DNA from: Dehalococcoidia bacterium
GTDB taxonomy: Bacteria > Chloroflexota > Dehalococcoidia > Dehalococcoidales > E44-bin46
Direction: 5' to 3'
NCBI GenBank assembly: GCA_030634425.1
Contig: DAOWAU010000043.1
Span: 1-6,047 of the forward strand
DNA length: 6,047 bases
Below are positions 5,320 to 6,047 of the stretch, in pieces. A program made the position numbers and the translations under genes. The number at the start of each line of letters is the position of its first letter. Position 1 is the stretch's first letter. A model generated the notes under the pieces. It ran no database searches, was not told the DNA's origin, and saw nothing but the letters and a program-made list of their open reading frames with translations.

Positions 5320-6047
5320 ATGGCTTTGCTTGAACTGAGGGAGGTAACTAAGCGTTTCGGTGGCTTGGTTGCTGTAGACAACGTAGACCTTGATATTGAG
5401 GAAGGCGAGATAAGGGCAATTATTGGCCCCAATGGCGCCGGAAAGACAACCCTTTTTAACCTTATCACTGGGAATTACCCGGTAACAGAGGGAAGAATCA
5501 AGTATAATGGTAAAGATATAACCGGTCTTAGCCCACATGAAATAGCTAGCCGTGGTCTGGTTCGAACTTTTCAACAGACGGCTCTCTTTAACGAATTTAC
5601 CCTTCTACAAAATGTAGGGGTAGCGTGTCACTTGCATGCGAAGGTAACGCTTTTCGGAGCAGTAGCTCATACTCCCGCTGCTCGGCAGACACAAAGGCAG
5701 GCTGAGGAAAGGTCTCTGGAAATCCTGGAGTTTATGGGGCTAGCAGATTTAAAAGATGAACTGGCTATTAACCTCCCTCATGGCCACCAAAGGTTGCTAG
5801 GGGTTGCTATTGGCCTGGCTGCTGAGCCAAAACTGTTACTGCTAGACGAGCCGGTTACCGGCATGAACCCGTCGGAAAAACAAGATATGGTAGAAAAAAT
5901 CAGACAGATACGTGACCAAGGGATGACCATTGTGATAGTAGAGCACGATATGAAGACCGTTATGGGAGTATGCGAGAAAATAAGCGTGCTGGACTTCGGG
6001 AAGAAGATCGCGGAAGGCCCACCCGAAGAGATCCTCCGTAATCAACA
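5320..6047 (+). CDS. livG: ABC transporter ATP-binding protein, LivG-like (3'-truncated)
   Basis: Cytoplasmic ATPase that powers the importer. The frame is open to the window end: 242 complete codons, nearly all of a LivG (E. coli 255 aa). Motifs: Walker A GPNGAGKTT (36-44), Q-loop with the LivG-typical RTFQQ (82-86), signature region LPHGHQ (152-157), Walker B LLLLDEP (172-178), D-loop GMN (181-183) and switch histidine VEHDM (207-211). The helical region between Q-loop and signature has the extended LivG-type insertion (about 100-130). The signature differs from the family's usual LxYGQQRRLEIARAL: it has H154 and H156, and reads QRLLGVAIGLA afterwards. A paired LivF-like ATPase gene is expected immediately downstream but lies outside the window. 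Confidence 0.92.
   Translation, partial: MALLELREVTKRFGGLVAVDNVDLDIEEGEIRAIIGPNGAGKTTLFNLITGNYPVTEGRIKYNGKDITGLSPHEIASRGLVRTFQQTALFNEFTLLQNVGVACHLHAKVTLFGAVAHTPAARQTQRQAEERSLEILEFMGLADLKDELAINLPHGHQRLLGVAIGLAAEPKLLLLDEPVTGMNPSEKQDMVEKIRQIRDQGMTIVIVEHDMKTVMGVCEKISVLDFGKKIAEGPPEEILRNQ

Noticed and set aside
5242..5574. Antisense ORFs over the livG-like start
   Set aside because: They are opposite Walker A and the Q-loop region of an unmistakable ABC ATPase.
1..6047. CRISPR array, tRNA/rRNA genes, insertion sequences or attachment sites
   Set aside because: No regularly spaced repeats, tRNA-like cloverleaf, transposase or long terminal inverted repeats were seen on either strand.

Overview
The window reads as ordinary bacterial chromosome, all genes on the + strand, with strong Shine-Dalgarno (SD) sequences, several GTG starts and mid-range base composition. 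A Sec lipoprotein substrate-binding protein with an Ala/Pro linker, a complete Liv-type importer and a carbamate kinase paired with a COG2403-type GTPase fit an anaerobic, amino-acid or N-compound using bacterium. My best guess is an uncultivated Chloroflexota (Dehalococcoidia-like) lineage. That placement is an impression from protein style, not a demonstrated assignment.

Region 1 (1-1636) holds the 3' end of a COG2403 / cyclic 2,3-diphosphoglycerate synthetase-like GTPase gene, a 112-nt gap with a compact hairpin, and a complete carbamate kinase gene (323 aa). Carbamate kinase makes ATP from carbamoyl phosphate, so this end looks like the energy-yielding tail of a catabolic pathway for arginine, ureides or purines. 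The upstream genes that would name the substrate lie outside the window.

Region 2 (1637-1888) is a 252-nt regulatory gap. It contains a good sigma70-type promoter (TTGATA, 17 nt, GATAAT), a perfect 10-bp palindrome, and a six-codon minicistron behind a near-perfect SD, just ahead of the transporter genes.

Region 3 (1889-6047) is a branched-chain amino acid (HAAT/Liv) type ABC importer. It encodes a lipoprotein binding protein, then LivH-like and LivM-like permeases whose genes overlap by 14 nt, then a LivG-like ATPase cut by the window end. A LivF-like second ATPase is expected just beyond. A stem-loop after the binding-protein gene may help set its expression above that of the membrane parts. 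The ligand cannot be read from sequence; amino acids, amides, urea or other small polar compounds are all possible.

I did not find a clearly new system. The points most worth a second look are the carbamate kinase/GTPase pair beside a divergent Liv transporter, subfamily-specific substitutions in the kinase and in the ATPase signature motif, and the leader minicistron.
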